Of a stretch of 64,000 nt of DNA, positions 1-8,969 are shown piece after piece. Under the pieces are notes generated by a model. The model made no database searches. It was not told where the DNA came from and saw nothing but the letters and a program-made list of their open reading frames with translations. Position 1 is the first letter of the stretch. Each line of letters begins with the position of its first letter. The position numbers were made by a program, and so were the translations under genes. Origin of the DNA: Nesterenkonia sp. PF2B19 (GTDB taxonomy: Bacteria; Actinomycetota; Actinomycetes; Actinomycetales; Micrococcaceae); the NCBI RefSeq assembly GCF_001758425.2, contig NZ_MDSS02000014.1:1-64000 (forward strand), written 5' to 3'.

Positions 1-2
1 GG

Positions 3-1740
3 CGGAGCCGCCCCGCGGACCAGCACGAGACCGCCGAGACCACTGTCAGCCCGCTGCCGGCCGCCGAGCTGCACGGTGAGGGAAGCCTCGTCGCGCGGCT
101 GCCGGTGCCGGCGGGCTCCGCGGCCAGGCTTCAGCTGCGCGTCACCGTGGACGGCGCCCCGGCCCATGACCCGCTGCTGGACGGCACGACCCTGCCCAGC
201 CCGCCACGGGAGGAGCTGGCGGCCCGCAGCGTCTTCCGGCTCGGGCCGACGCGGGACACGGGGGAGCCGCAAGGTGCTGGGAAACGGCAGGACACGGGGG
301 AGCGGCCGTGGTCCGCACAGCCCACGGAGGAGCTGCTGGCCGCCGCCCGCACTGGCGACCTCGCCGCCGAGGACGCGCTGGTGGAGCTCGTCTACGCCGC
401 CTCCCGGCACACGGTCATCTCCTCCACGGGGATGCTGCCGCCGAACCTGACCGGCCTGTGGCAGGGCACCTGGACGCCCGCCTGGTCCGGGGACTACACG
501 CTCAACGGCAACGTCACGCTGGGCGCCACCGCTTCGATGATCTCCACCGGCATGCCGGAGCTGCGCCTGAGTCTGCTGCGCCTGGTCTCCCGGCACCTTC
601 CGGCGTTCCGCGAGAACGCCCGCCGGATCTTCGGGGCGGAGGGAGTGCTGCTGCCCGCCCGGCTGAGCACCCACGGGCACGCCAGCCACTTCTCGGTGGG
701 ATTCCCGCATCTGTTCTGGCTCGGCGGCGGCCCCTGGGTGCTGCGGCAGGGCTGGGACCTGTTCTCCGCCACCGGGGACACGGCCCTTCTGCCGTGGCTG
801 TGGTCCTTCGCCCAGGAGGTCATGCGCTGCTGCGAGACCGCCGTCCACCACCACGACGGCGTCGCCCACCTGGTGCCCAGCTACTCGCCGGAGAACACCC
901 CGCGCGGGGCGGCGAACCCGCTGGCCGTGGACGCCACCTCCGACATCGCCGCGATCCGCGATGCCGCCGTCGTGGCCACGCGGATCGGCCGACTGATGGG
1001 GGACGAGTCGCACGCCGCGGACTGGGCTGGGCTGCGGGAGAGCCTCCCGGTGCCGCGGCTGACCTCCGAGGGTGCGCTCGCCGAGTGGGCGCACCCCGGC
1101 TTTCCGGATGAGCCGCACCACCGGCACACCTCTCACCTGTACCCCTTCGGGACGGAAGGGGACGAGGCCTTCGCCGCTGAGGAGATGCGGGCTGCGGCCC
1201 TGACCACGGTGCGGCAGCGGCTCGCCTACCGAGAGTCGGACCCGCCGGAGAGCATGGAGATGGCCTTCGGCCTGTGCGAACTCGGCGTGGTGGCCGCCCG
1301 ACTCGGTGACGCTGACCTGGCCCTGCGGGTGGTGCACACCCTCGCCGGCAACTACTGGCGTCCCAGCATGATGTCCACCCATGACCCCGGATCCATCCTC
1401 AACGCCGACGCCTCCGGCGGGTTCCCCGCCGTGGTGTCCGCCATGCTGCTGACCAGCGGCCCCGGCCAGGCCGTGCTGCTCCCTGCCCTGCCCGAGCGGT
1501 GGCCCACTGGTGCCGTCACCGGCCTGTGCGGGGCGGAGGGGCTGGCCCTCGAAGAGCTCGCATGGGACGCGGACCGGGCCCGGGCGACTCTGCGCCGTCG
1601 CCCCGGCTCCCAGGCGGCCTGGCCGTCACCGTGGCTGAACATCGTCGCAGGGCGCGGGTGGCGGCACGCCGACGGCGGCGAGCAGCCGCACCGTGGAGCT
1701 GACCGAGGCCCCGATGACCCTGGAGCTGCGGCGCGGCTGA
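3..1740 (+). CDS. GH95-type alpha-L-fucosidase/galactosidase, 3' part, frameshifted at the C-terminus
   Basis: The reading frame is open to the left edge, so the N-terminal part is outside the window. The visible part matches the GH95 (alpha/alpha)6 catalytic domain. An N-x-N pair follows the tyrosine of DYTLNGNV, an AEW glutamate precedes HHRHTSHLYPF, and an aspartate lies in NADASGG; these correspond to the family's catalytic Asn/Asn, acid Glu and Asp. Family enzymes remove terminal alpha-L-fucose or alpha-L-galactose from plant or host glycans. The last beta-sandwich strands appear split over two shifted frames: GGLAVTVAE from about 1616, then TVELTEAPMTLELRRG ending at the TGA at 1738-1740. 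The unshifted frame runs on to 1832 with implausible residues. Both shifts have the sign of a lost base. Family assignment is firm; substrate is not. Confidence 0.8.
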
Positions 1741-1761
1741 GCCGCCCCGAGGCCACGAGGG

Positions 1762-2739
1762 TCAGGCGCTGCGTGCCGCCTGCACCCGTCCCTCGCCGAG
1801 CTCCAGGAGCCGATCCACCTCGTCGGCGTTGACCCGGCGGTCCACGACGACGGCGAGCATCTCCACCGGGTACACCTCACCGGATGCCAGCTCCAGCGGG
1901 GCGTCCCAGGCCAGTGCTGGGCCCAGGCCGATGTAGTCGGAGGCCCGGACGAACCACGGGACCGGGTCCGCCGACTGCTGGGCCAGCACCAGGCTCGTCC
2001 AGTCCTCGCTGTGACGGACGGCCACTGAGACCCACCTCGCCGGCGCACCGTGGATGTCCTGGGCGCCGGCGGAGTTCAGGACCTCCACCTCGTCCCCGGA
2101 GGCCAGCCGCCAGAAGAATCCACCGTAGCCCGCCCCCGGACGGCCCCGCACCGCCGGGCTGGAGATGGTCAGAGCGTGCTCGGCCCGCAGCGCGGAGGAC
2201 CAGCGCAGCGCCCAGGCCTCCGTCTCCTCCAGTCCGGCGCCGGTGACCTCGCGCTGCTCGTGCAGCTGCGGTCGCTGGTCCTGGTCGATCCAGCGGATCT
2301 CCTGACGCAGCGTGGCCCCGCGGTGCAGCATCTGGGCGTGGTCCACATGCTGGTGCCCGTGGTTGGGCAGCAGCATCGGGCCGTGCTCCGGGTCGAAGGT
2401 GCGGCCTCCCCAGTAGGTGGTGCCGTCCACATCCGGGATGGTCAGCGAGACGCCGTAGTGGTGGCGGTGGTCGTCCGGGCTGCGGTCCGTAAGCAGGCGC
2501 CCGCGCAGGCTCCGCACCGGGTGCAGGTGGGGACGCGGGCTGTGGACCGTGGGCATCCGCTCGCCGCCCATGCTGTGGGCCAGGACCAGCTCCCCGAGCT
2601 CCAGCTGCCAGCTGGCACCGCGCGCGGACCAGCGGGGCCCGCCGTCGTCGTCAGCGTGCCGGTGGGCCCGGCCCGAGAGGTCCGTGGAGGGAGCGGTGAG
2701 CGCGCGCGGGGGCGGCACGGGACCGGTGCTGGTGCGCAC
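1762..2739 (-). CDS. DUF6807 (PmoA-like) domain, likely the C-terminal half of a LacI-DUF6807 fusion
   Basis: A 325-codon frame carries a complete DUF6807 domain: DVDGTTYWGGRTF, then a Gly-rich GYGGFFWRL segment, DIHG, and a late SDYIGLGPALAWDAP. The domain is found in actinobacterial and planctomycete sugar loci; its function is unproven despite the 'PmoA' label. The nominal start is a GTG whose first residues (VRTSTGPVPPP) are the typical C-terminus of a LacI repressor. No ribosome binding site precedes it, and the domain already begins before the first internal ATG. The simplest reading is that it continues the upstream LacI gene after one lost base. A second DUF6807 copy lies at 10204-10914. 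Confidence 0.75.
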   Translation of the reverse strand: MRTSTGPVPPPRALTAPSTDLSGRAHRHADDDGGPRWSARGASWQLELGELVLAHSMGGERMPTVHSPRPHLHPVRSLRGRLLTDRSPDDHRHHYGVSLTIPDVDGTTYWGGRTFDPEHGPMLLPNHGHQHVDHAQMLHRGATLRQEIRWIDQDQRPQLHEQREVTGAGLEETEAWALRWSSALRAEHALTISSPAVRGRPGAGYGGFFWRLASGDEVEVLNSAGAQDIHGAPARWVSVAVRHSEDWTSLVLAQQSADPVPWFVRASDYIGLGPALAWDAPLELASGEVYPVEMLAVVVDRRVNADEVDRLLELGEGRVQAARSA

Positions 2740-2741
2740 CG

Positions 2742-3725
2742 TCAGCTCCGGGACGAAGGTCTCGGGCGCCGGCCGGAGGCGGGCACGGGCCCGCCGGCGA
2801 CCACCTCGGCCAGCAGCTGCCAGGCCCGGCGGCCCAGCTCCGCGTGGGGGACGTTGACCGTGGTCAGCGCAGGGTTGGCGAAGCGAGCGAGCTCGATGTC
2901 GTCGAAGCCGGTGACCGAAAGGCCGTCGGGCACCCGCACCCCGGATTCGTTGAGCCGCGCCAGCAGCCCGAAGGCAGTCAGGTCATTGAACGCGACCACC
3001 GCTGTGGCCTCAGAGGCCAGCACCTGGTCGGCGGCCTCGAAGCCGGCGTCGATCGTCGACCCTCCGGCCAGGTGGTCCACCCGCAGCTCGGGGCGGCGGG
3101 CCACGGCATCCGCCAGCGCCTCCCGGCGAGGGATGTCGGAGATGCTGCCGGCCGGTCCGCGCAGATAGGCGAGATGCCGGTGGCCCAGCCCGGCCAGATG
3201 GTCCACCAGCCGGTGGATCCCCTGGGCGTGGTCGATGACCAGGCTGGGGATGTCCTCATGCGCGGTGGTGCGGTTGACCAGAACCACCGGGCGCAGCTGG
3301 GGGAGCAGCTCCTCCAGGGCCTCCTGCGGCATCCGCGGGTTCACCAGGATCACCGCATCGCAGCGGGCCCGGGCCTCCTGGGCGACGGCGGACTCGTCTG
3401 CGGTGCGGTCGGCCGTCTCAGCCACCAGCGTGCGGTAGTCCTCCGCCTCCGAGGCGTCCATGACGCCACGCAGCACCTGATGGAACATCGGATTGCGCAG
3501 ATCCGGCACGACGACTGCCACCGTGCTGGAGCGGCCCAGGGACAGGCTGCGGGCCAGGGTGCTGGGCCGGTAGTTCAGTTCCGCGGCGGCCTCCCGCACA
3601 CGGTCGGCGATGTCCGGGGCGACGGTGGACTGCCCGTTCATCACCCGGGAGACAGTGGCCCGGGAGACACCGGCGGCCGCGGCGACCTCGCCGATCTTGG
3701 GGCCGTCCTTCAGCACCCGTCCCAT
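2742..3725 (-). CDS. LacI-family transcriptional regulator (N-terminal part of a probable LacI-DUF6807 fusion)
   Basis: The protein has an N-terminal helix-turn-helix (IGEVAAAAGVSRATVSRVMN, about residues 8-27), the hinge YRPSTLARSLS, and a periplasmic-binding-like effector domain with the late VTGFDDIELA motif. The ATG at 3725 is preceded by AGGAGAG and overlaps the TGA of the GH43 gene, so it is coupled to GH43 in one operon. The printed frame stops at 2742 after non-homologous residues. The true C-terminus (ETFVPELTVRTSTG) is in the next frame, consistent with CCCC read as CCC near 2765. It is a candidate repressor of the GH43/SBP1 operon or of other units in the window. Confidence 0.85.
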   Translation of the reverse strand: MGRVLKDGPKIGEVAAAAGVSRATVSRVMNGQSTVAPDIADRVREAAAELNYRPSTLARSLSLGRSSTVAVVVPDLRNPMFHQVLRGVMDASEAEDYRTLVAETADRTADESAVAQEARARCDAVILVNPRMPQEALEELLPQLRPVVLVNRTTAHEDIPSLVIDHAQGIHRLVDHLAGLGHRHLAYLRGPAGSISDIPRREALADAVARRPELRVDHLAGGSTIDAGFEAADQVLASEATAVVAFNDLTAFGLLARLNESGVRVPDGLSVTGFDDIELARFANPALTTVNVPHAELGRRAWQLLAEVVAGGPVPASGRRPRPSSRS

Positions 3726-5395
3726 CACACTCTCCTGCCGTCCATGCAGACCGTCACGGCCGAGAATACCCCGTGGCCCACGGTGCCCGTCGCGGAGCGG
3801 GCACCGCCGGTCAGCGGAGCAGGGCGCCGGGCGAAGAGTCCCACCTCCGCCCCGATCCATCGGCCCTGCGTGGCCGTGAAGCCCGGGTCCACCTGGCGCC
3901 AGGGGTCCTGAGGGTGATGGCGCCAGAAGAAGGTGATCCGGGCGTCGTCGTCATGCGTCAGGGCCAGCTCGGCGGCATCGGAGGCGCGCAGCTCGGCGAC
4001 GGTCGCCTCCGCTGGGCCCGCTGCGGAGGCGTCTGGCGAGGCGTCTGCCGATACGGCGGCGTCAACTGCCGCGCCGCCGGTGCGGCAGACCAGCCAGGTG
4101 CCGTCCTCGCGATGCTCCAGGCCGAGCCAGGTATAGGTGTCTCCCAGCACCGCCAGGCCCGCCTGGGCGCCGGGGCTGGGATCCTCCAGGTGGAGGCGGG
4201 TGGTCCACCGGCCCGCCCGGCCGGGCAGCTGCTGCCCCAGCACGGCGCCGTGGCGACGGAGGTCGTCCCCGGCTGCGGGCAGGGCGCGCAGCCTCGCGGT
4301 GCCGTCTCCGGGCAGGTGCAGCCAGTCTGGCTCGGGGTTGGCCTGCCAGTGCCAGCGTGGTGCCAGCACGGCGCTGCGGAACTCGTCGCTGCGGGACGGT
4401 TCGCGCTGCGCGAGGGAGCCAGGGTGCGGCACCGGGTGGGGGACCGGATGCTCGAGGACCGGACGTCCGCTGACCTCGTCCACGGGCTCTCCCAGCCGGG
4501 GCCAGCCGTCGTCGTCCCACCGCATCGGCTGCAGGTGGACCACCCGGCCGAACGGGCCGCGGTCCTGGAAGTGGAGGAACCAGTCCTCCCCGGCCGGCGT
4601 GGTGACCCAGGCGCCCTGGTGCGGGCCGTTGACGTCGGTGTCGTGCTGCTCCAGGACGACGCGGTGCTCATAGGGCCCGGCGATGTCCCGGGAGCGGAAC
4701 ACATACTGCCACCCGGTGGCGACCCCTCCGGCCGGAGCGAAGATCCAGTGCCAGCCGTCGCGGCGGTAGATCTTCGGGCCCTCCAGGGTGGTGCAGCCGG
4801 GGATGGCGTCGCCGTCGATGATGACCCGGGATTCGCTCAGCGGCCGACGCAGCTGCGGGTCCACCTCCACCAGGCTGATGCGGTTCTTCACCCCGGCGCG
4901 GCTGCGCGCCCAGCCGAAGACCACATAAGCCCTCCCGTCTTCGGCCCACACGGGGCACGGGTCGATGAGTCCGCGGCCCGGCAGCAGCAGATGCGGCGTG
5001 CTCCACGGGCCGCGCGGGTCCTCCGCGGAGGTGACGAAGAGACCATGGTCGGGGTCGGGGTGGACGATGTGGAAGACGCCGTCGTGATGCCGCAGGCTCG
5101 GCGCCCAGACTCCTCCGCCGCGCCGCGGCACGGCGAAATGCTCCGACGGCGGCACCGCGGGCAGCGCATTGGTGACGTGCTCCCACCTCACGAGGTCCCG
5201 GGAGTGCAGCACCGGCAGGCCCGGCGCCCGGTTGAAGCTGGAGGCGATCATCCAATAGTCCTCGCCCACCCGGACGGCGTCCGGATCCGGCCAGTCGGCG
5301 TTGAGGATCGGATTGCGATAGGTCTCATGAGTCGCGGCGGGCGTCGGGGGCTGGGCTGTCTCGACGAGCTGGGCTGTCAGGCGGGGGTGGTCCAT
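3725..5395 (-). CDS. GH43-family glycosidase (beta-xylosidase/alpha-L-arabinofuranosidase type)
   Basis: The 556-residue protein starts with the five-bladed propeller typical of GH43: NPILNADWPDPDAVR carries the base aspartate, LIDPCPVW the pKa-modulating aspartate, and LEGPKIY the acid glutamate. A C-terminal beta-sandwich follows from about residue 340. There is no signal peptide, so it probably trims arabino- or xylo-oligosaccharides inside the cell. A strong Shine-Dalgarno (GGAGGAG) precedes the ATG. It lies downstream of SBP1 and is coupled to the LacI gene, suggesting the receptor, enzyme and regulator handle one substrate. Arabinan or xylan side chains are likely, but the exact linkage is not readable. 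Confidence 0.88.
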   Translation of the reverse strand: MDHPRLTAQLVETAQPPTPAATHETYRNPILNADWPDPDAVRVGEDYWMIASSFNRAPGLPVLHSRDLVRWEHVTNALPAVPPSEHFAVPRRGGGVWAPSLRHHDGVFHIVHPDPDHGLFVTSAEDPRGPWSTPHLLLPGRGLIDPCPVWAEDGRAYVVFGWARSRAGVKNRISLVEVDPQLRRPLSESRVIIDGDAIPGCTTLEGPKIYRRDGWHWIFAPAGGVATGWQYVFRSRDIAGPYEHRVVLEQHDTDVNGPHQGAWVTTPAGEDWFLHFQDRGPFGRVVHLQPMRWDDDGWPRLGEPVDEVSGRPVLEHPVPHPVPHPGSLAQREPSRSDEFRSAVLAPRWHWQANPEPDWLHLPGDGTARLRALPAAGDDLRRHGAVLGQQLPGRAGRWTTRLHLEDPSPGAQAGLAVLGDTYTWLGLEHREDGTWLVCRTGGAAVDAAVSADASPDASAAGPAEATVAELRASDAAELALTHDDDARITFFWRHHPQDPWRQVDPGFTATQGRWIGAEVGLFARRPAPLTGGARSATGTVGHGVFSAVTVCMDGRRV

Positions 5396-5469
5396 GGAGT
5401 CCTTCTCCTCCTGCCGGGCCGGACGGAACAGGTCGGCCGGACCGCGCAGGATCGTACGGGCGGGACGGT

Positions 5470-5501
5470 GGGCCGCCCCTCTCGCACCAGAGGGGCGGCC
5501 C
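5470..5501 (-). terminator. Strong intergenic hairpin between SBP1 and GH43
   Basis: A perfect 13-bp stem (GGGCCGCCCCTCT and its complement) with a 6-base loop lies between the SBP1 stop and the GH43 start. No U-tract follows. It could partly terminate transcription or protect the upstream mRNA, giving more receptor than enzyme. Confidence 0.6.
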
Positions 5502-5562
5502 AGGGGAGAGGCGCACCGCTCAGGCGCCTCGCCCCGGTTCGGGGGTCACTGGAGGTCGGGGG

Positions 5563-6884
5563 TCACTGCAGGGCCGTCTGCATCTCGGCCATCATCTCCG
5601 CGGCGGCCTGCTCCGGGGTGAGACGCTCGAAGTACACCTCGGACTCATAGCGGAAGAGGGTCTCACGCATCGTGGAGAAGCCGATGGCCGGCACCGGCTC
5701 CGGCTCGCCGAGCTCCGGTTCGATCTCCTGGACGAACTCCGCAGAGTGTGCGTCGGCGGCGTCGAGCTCGGGCAGCACGGCAGCGCGGACGTCTTCGTCT
5801 GCGGGCAGACCGCGGTCGGTCAGCGAGATCAGGCCGGCCTCCTCGGAGCTGATGACGTGCTCGATGAACGCCCGGACCTCCTCGGGGTGCTCGGTGTCGG
5901 CCGAGGCGGAGAGCAGCATGGCGGACTTGAACCACATGCCGCTGTCCTCGGCCTGTCCGGTCTGCGAGGGGAAGCGCAGCAGCTGCATCTCGGCGCCGCT
6001 CGCATTGGCCAGCGTGGGCAGCTCGTTGGTCCACCAGCCGCTCAGGGCGACCTGTCCCAGCCCGGCCAGGGACTGTTCCGGGCCCAGCTCCATGTCCTCG
6101 GCCAGCGCGTCGGCCGGCGGCATGCCGCCGTCGTCCATGAGGTCCAGGACGTACTGGAAGTAGTCGGCGGCGTGCTGCTCGTCGAAGCCGAGCTCGCCGT
6201 CCTCGGTGGTCAGGTGGGCGTCGTGCTGGCGCAGCCACACCTGGAAGGCGCCGGGCTGGTTCAGCGAGACCGCGCCCCAGGCGTCGTCGAGGTGGTCGCT
6301 GAGCTCCACCGTGAGGTGGTGGTAGTCGTCCCAGGTCCAGGTGGTGTCGTCCGGCATGTCCACACCGGCCGCCTCGAAGAGGTCCGGGTTGGCCACCAGG
6401 GCGAAGGAGTTGATGCCGATCGTCACGCCGTAGAGACCGTCACCGGTGCGCCCGTTGTCCACGATGTCCGGGTCCAGGCCGTCGACGTCCACGGCGGAGA
6501 GCTCCAGCAGGGCGCCGCGGTCGGCATACTCCCGCAGGTACTTGTCGTCCATCTGGACGACGTCGGGCATGTCCCCGGCGGCGGTCCGGGTGGCCATCTG
6601 ATCCCAGTAGCCGGAGTCCCCGTAGGCCGTCTCCACGGTGATCCCCGGGTGCGTGGCCTCGAAGGATTCGATGATCTCCTCGGTGAGCTGGAGTCGGTAG
6701 TCGGATCCCCAGAAAGCGAACTCCAGGGTCACGTCCCCGGAGTCCGCCTGCGCGTTCCCGCCGTCGCTGCAGGCGGTGAGCCCGACGACGGCCGCCAGGG
6801 CGAGGCCCGTGGGACGAAGCCGCGGGGGTGACGGGGTCCGCGGGGAGCACGTGCTCCAGGGCGAGAGCTGGGGGTGAACGTCAT
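5563..6884 (-). CDS. Sugar ABC transporter solute-binding lipoprotein (SBP1)
   Basis: Extracellular solute-binding protein of the CUT1 sugar type. The mature part opens with LEFAFWGSDYR and carries DMPDVVQMDDKYLREYADRG and DDTTWTWDD, shared with six other receptors in this window. The lipobox VGLTAC (cysteine codon near 6770) is in the main frame, but no start codon is in that frame upstream. The ATG at 6884, preceded by GGAG, opens a basic n-region in the neighbouring frame, so one base seems to be missing within the signal peptide. It is first in an operon with GH43 and LacI-DUF6807. No permease gene is near. Its ligand is probably the GH43 substrate. Confidence 0.85.
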
Positions 6885-6907
6885 GGTCTCCATCCGCGTC
6901 ATCATGC

Positions 6908-6925
6908 TGAGAAACCGGTTTCTCA
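6908..6925. promoter_or_regulatory. Perfect 18-bp palindromic LacI-type operator
   Basis: TGAGAAACCGGTTTCTCA is a perfect palindrome centred on CG, the LacI/GalR operator form. It lies about 10 bases downstream of the predicted transcription start of SBP1 and in the interval shared with the divergent LacI gene, so either LacI protein of this region could bind it. Confidence 0.75.
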
Positions 6926-6941
6926 TGGCTGTTGGATCCCG

Positions 6942-6970
6942 ACGTTAGTGAGGGGGACGGGTGGAGTCAA
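6942..6970 (-). promoter_or_regulatory. Promoter of the SBP1-GH43-LacI operon
   Basis: On the minus strand TTGACT is followed after 17 bases by TAACGT. The predicted start is near 6935, just before the palindromic operator. Confidence 0.6.
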
Positions 6971-7043
6971 GGGTCAGGGGAGGCTGTGACGGTGCCGGTG
7001 CGGCATCGTGGGATGCCGCGCGTGCGGCCGGGCGAGACGCGCC

Positions 7044-7055
7044 TACGATGGGGGG
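7044..7055 (+). promoter_or_regulatory. -10 box of a leaderless LacI gene
   Basis: TACGAT is followed by six G bases and then the ATG at 7056. This is the actinobacterial leaderless arrangement; no independent Shine-Dalgarno is needed. Confidence 0.5.
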
Positions 7056-8053
7056 ATGCCAGAGTCCAAGGCCACCATCGTCGCGATCGCGCATCAGCTC
7101 GGCCTGTCCAAGACCACAGTGTCGGATGCGTTGAACGGCACCGGACGGGTCTCGCCGGCCACGGTGGCTCGGGTACGGGACGCCGCTGAGGAGGCCGGAT
7201 ACGTGGTCAACCGGGCCGCGCGTGCGCTGCGGCAGAAGCGAGCGGGGGCCGTGGGCATCCACCTGCCCGCCGGCTCGCGAGAGCTCGACTTCTACATGCA
7301 GTTCACCTTCGGCGTCAGCGACGTCGTCGGCGAGGCTGACCTCGATCTCAGTCTGCTGCACCGTGGCCGCGGCGAGGAGCGTGGCTTCCACCTCGACGGA
7401 GCGCTCGTGCTCGACCCGACGCCCGAGGATCCGGTGCTCGCCGCTCTGCTGAGGGCCCGGGTCCCGGTGGTCACGGTCGGCCGTCACCGCGGAGCCGGCG
7501 CGGAGCAGGTGGCCGGCATGATCCGGGCGCGTCATGAGGAGCTGCAGCGCGAGGCGCTGGCCACGCTGCCTCCGCGCGGCCGACGCCGCCCGGTGTTCCT
7601 CGGGATCGACGAGGGGCTCCCCGCCTCCTGGGCGCTCGAGGCCCGCGCGGCCTATGAGGCCTGGTGTCAGGAGCATGACGTCGAGCCGTGGGTGGTGGAG
7701 GTCTCTCCGGAGCTGCGCATCCCGGAGCTGTCCGACCTGGTCGGCTCCGTGGTGAGCGACGGCGCTGATGCGATCGTCTGCTGCGCCCAGGGGTACGCGG
7801 CCCAGTCTCAGAGCATCCTGCAGGGCCTCGGGCTCGAGCCGGCCGGGACGTGGATCTGATCTCCTTCGCCGGTGACGAGCTCCACGAAGTGCGTGAACCA
7901 CGGATCACCGCTGTCGCGCTGGAGCCGCGGGCCTACGGGACCGCTTCCGCGGACCTGCTGCTGGAGGTCATGGCGCGGCCGCAGGAGAGCGCGCGGATCC
8001 GGGATTTCGACGGCGCCCATGTCGCGCCGGCCGAAAGGCCTCCGGGAGAGTGA
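7056..8053 (+). CDS. LacI-family transcriptional regulator, one frameshift
   Basis: An N-terminal helix-turn-helix (IVAIAHQLGLSKTTVSDALN) is followed by the RAARALRQKRAG hinge and an effector-binding domain shorter than usual. The first frame stops at 7859; the natural C-terminus (VDLISFAGDELHE to the TGA at 8053) continues in the next frame. Reading GGGG instead of GGG near 7847 restores one protein of about 332 residues. It is divergent from SBP1 across the interval with the perfect palindrome, so it is the most likely regulator of that operon and of itself. Confidence 0.82.
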
Positions 8054-8059
8054 AGTTGC

Positions 8060-8065
8060 TATGGT
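8060..8065 (+). promoter_or_regulatory. -10 box of a leaderless lipoprotein gene
   Basis: TATGGT lies six bases before the ATG at 8072, with no Shine-Dalgarno. This spacing fits a leaderless transcript. Confidence 0.4.
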
Positions 8066-8071
8066 CCTCCC

Positions 8072-8965
8072 ATGGGTATGACACAGACGAGGGGTCCCCA
8101 CGGATCTGACGTTGGGCGCTCCTCGAGCGGCCTGGCGGCGGTGCTGGTGGCCGCGGTCCCTCTGATTCTGACCGGCTGCGTCACGTTGTCGGAGCCGGGA
8201 GAGCACGACCCTGATGCCGATCCCGACGCGATCGCACCGGCCGAGCAGGACCCTGCTGACGACGGTCGCGCTCCGGGCGACGACGGCCTGACGGTGGAGG
8301 CCCTGCTGGACGTCGAGACGTTGGAGACGCTGGTCCCCTCGGGCCGGGACGTCCCGGACGGCTACACCCTGGAGGAGCCGAACGCCTCCGAGGACGACCC
8401 CGACTGGACCTGGGAGGACTGGCGCAGTCAGATCGCCGGGGAGGACGTCCTCGATGACTGGGAGGCCTCCATTCCGGACGACGCCGACCCCGTGCAGGAG
8501 GCGCTGTGCACCGCCTCCATGGCCGAGCACCGCCAGGCGATCCTCGACACGATCGACGCCCTCGAAGCCTCCGACGCCGCGGATGCCACCGGGAACTCCT
8601 GGGTCTGGGAGACCTACCGGGGCGAGGACGGGGAGGTCATCGAGGTCACGCTGGAGGGGTATCCGGCCGTCGTCGGCGGTGACCTCGACGAGGCCTGGCA
8701 TCAGCGCTCCGTGGACTGCTGGCCCGTGATCAACCACGCCCAGGAGGATCCTTACGCTCGACACCTGGAGCTGGACGGGCTCCTCGGCGTCGCGATGGGG
8801 TCCACGGACGAAGGCACCGAGATCAATGTGACCGCGGACCACGGCCAGCTGTGGGTGAACTACACGGCGCTCTCAGAGCGGCCCGGCGACGTCGATGCTC
8901 TCCTGACGACCGTGCAGGAGATCCACTCACACATCCTGGATCGCCTCGGCGCGCACGCCGACTGA
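8072..8965 (+). CDS. Acidic lipoprotein of unknown function
   Basis: The 297-residue protein has an N-terminal signal sequence and a lipobox ending LTGC (cysteine about residue 36), then an Asp/Glu/Pro-rich linker (to about residue 75). The following domain is acidic, with several tryptophans and two cysteines (EALC, DCW) that could form a disulfide. It should be anchored to the outer face of the membrane. No family was recognised. It sits between the LacI gene and the convergent M24-like gene with no clear link to sugar uptake. Confidence 0.7.
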   Translation: MGMTQTRGPHGSDVGRSSSGLAAVLVAAVPLILTGCVTLSEPGEHDPDADPDAIAPAEQDPADDGRAPGDDGLTVEALLDVETLETLVPSGRDVPDGYTLEEPNASEDDPDWTWEDWRSQIAGEDVLDDWEASIPDDADPVQEALCTASMAEHRQAILDTIDALEASDAADATGNSWVWETYRGEDGEVIEVTLEGYPAVVGGDLDEAWHQRSVDCWPVINHAQEDPYARHLELDGLLGVAMGSTDEGTEINVTADHGQLWVNYTALSERPGDVDALLTTVQEIHSHILDRLGAHAD

Positions 8966-8969
8966 GGCG

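Noticed and set aside
3773-5650. Long plus-strand frame opposite GH43
   Set aside because: GH43 catalytic motifs on the minus strand are unambiguous; the plus-strand product has none.
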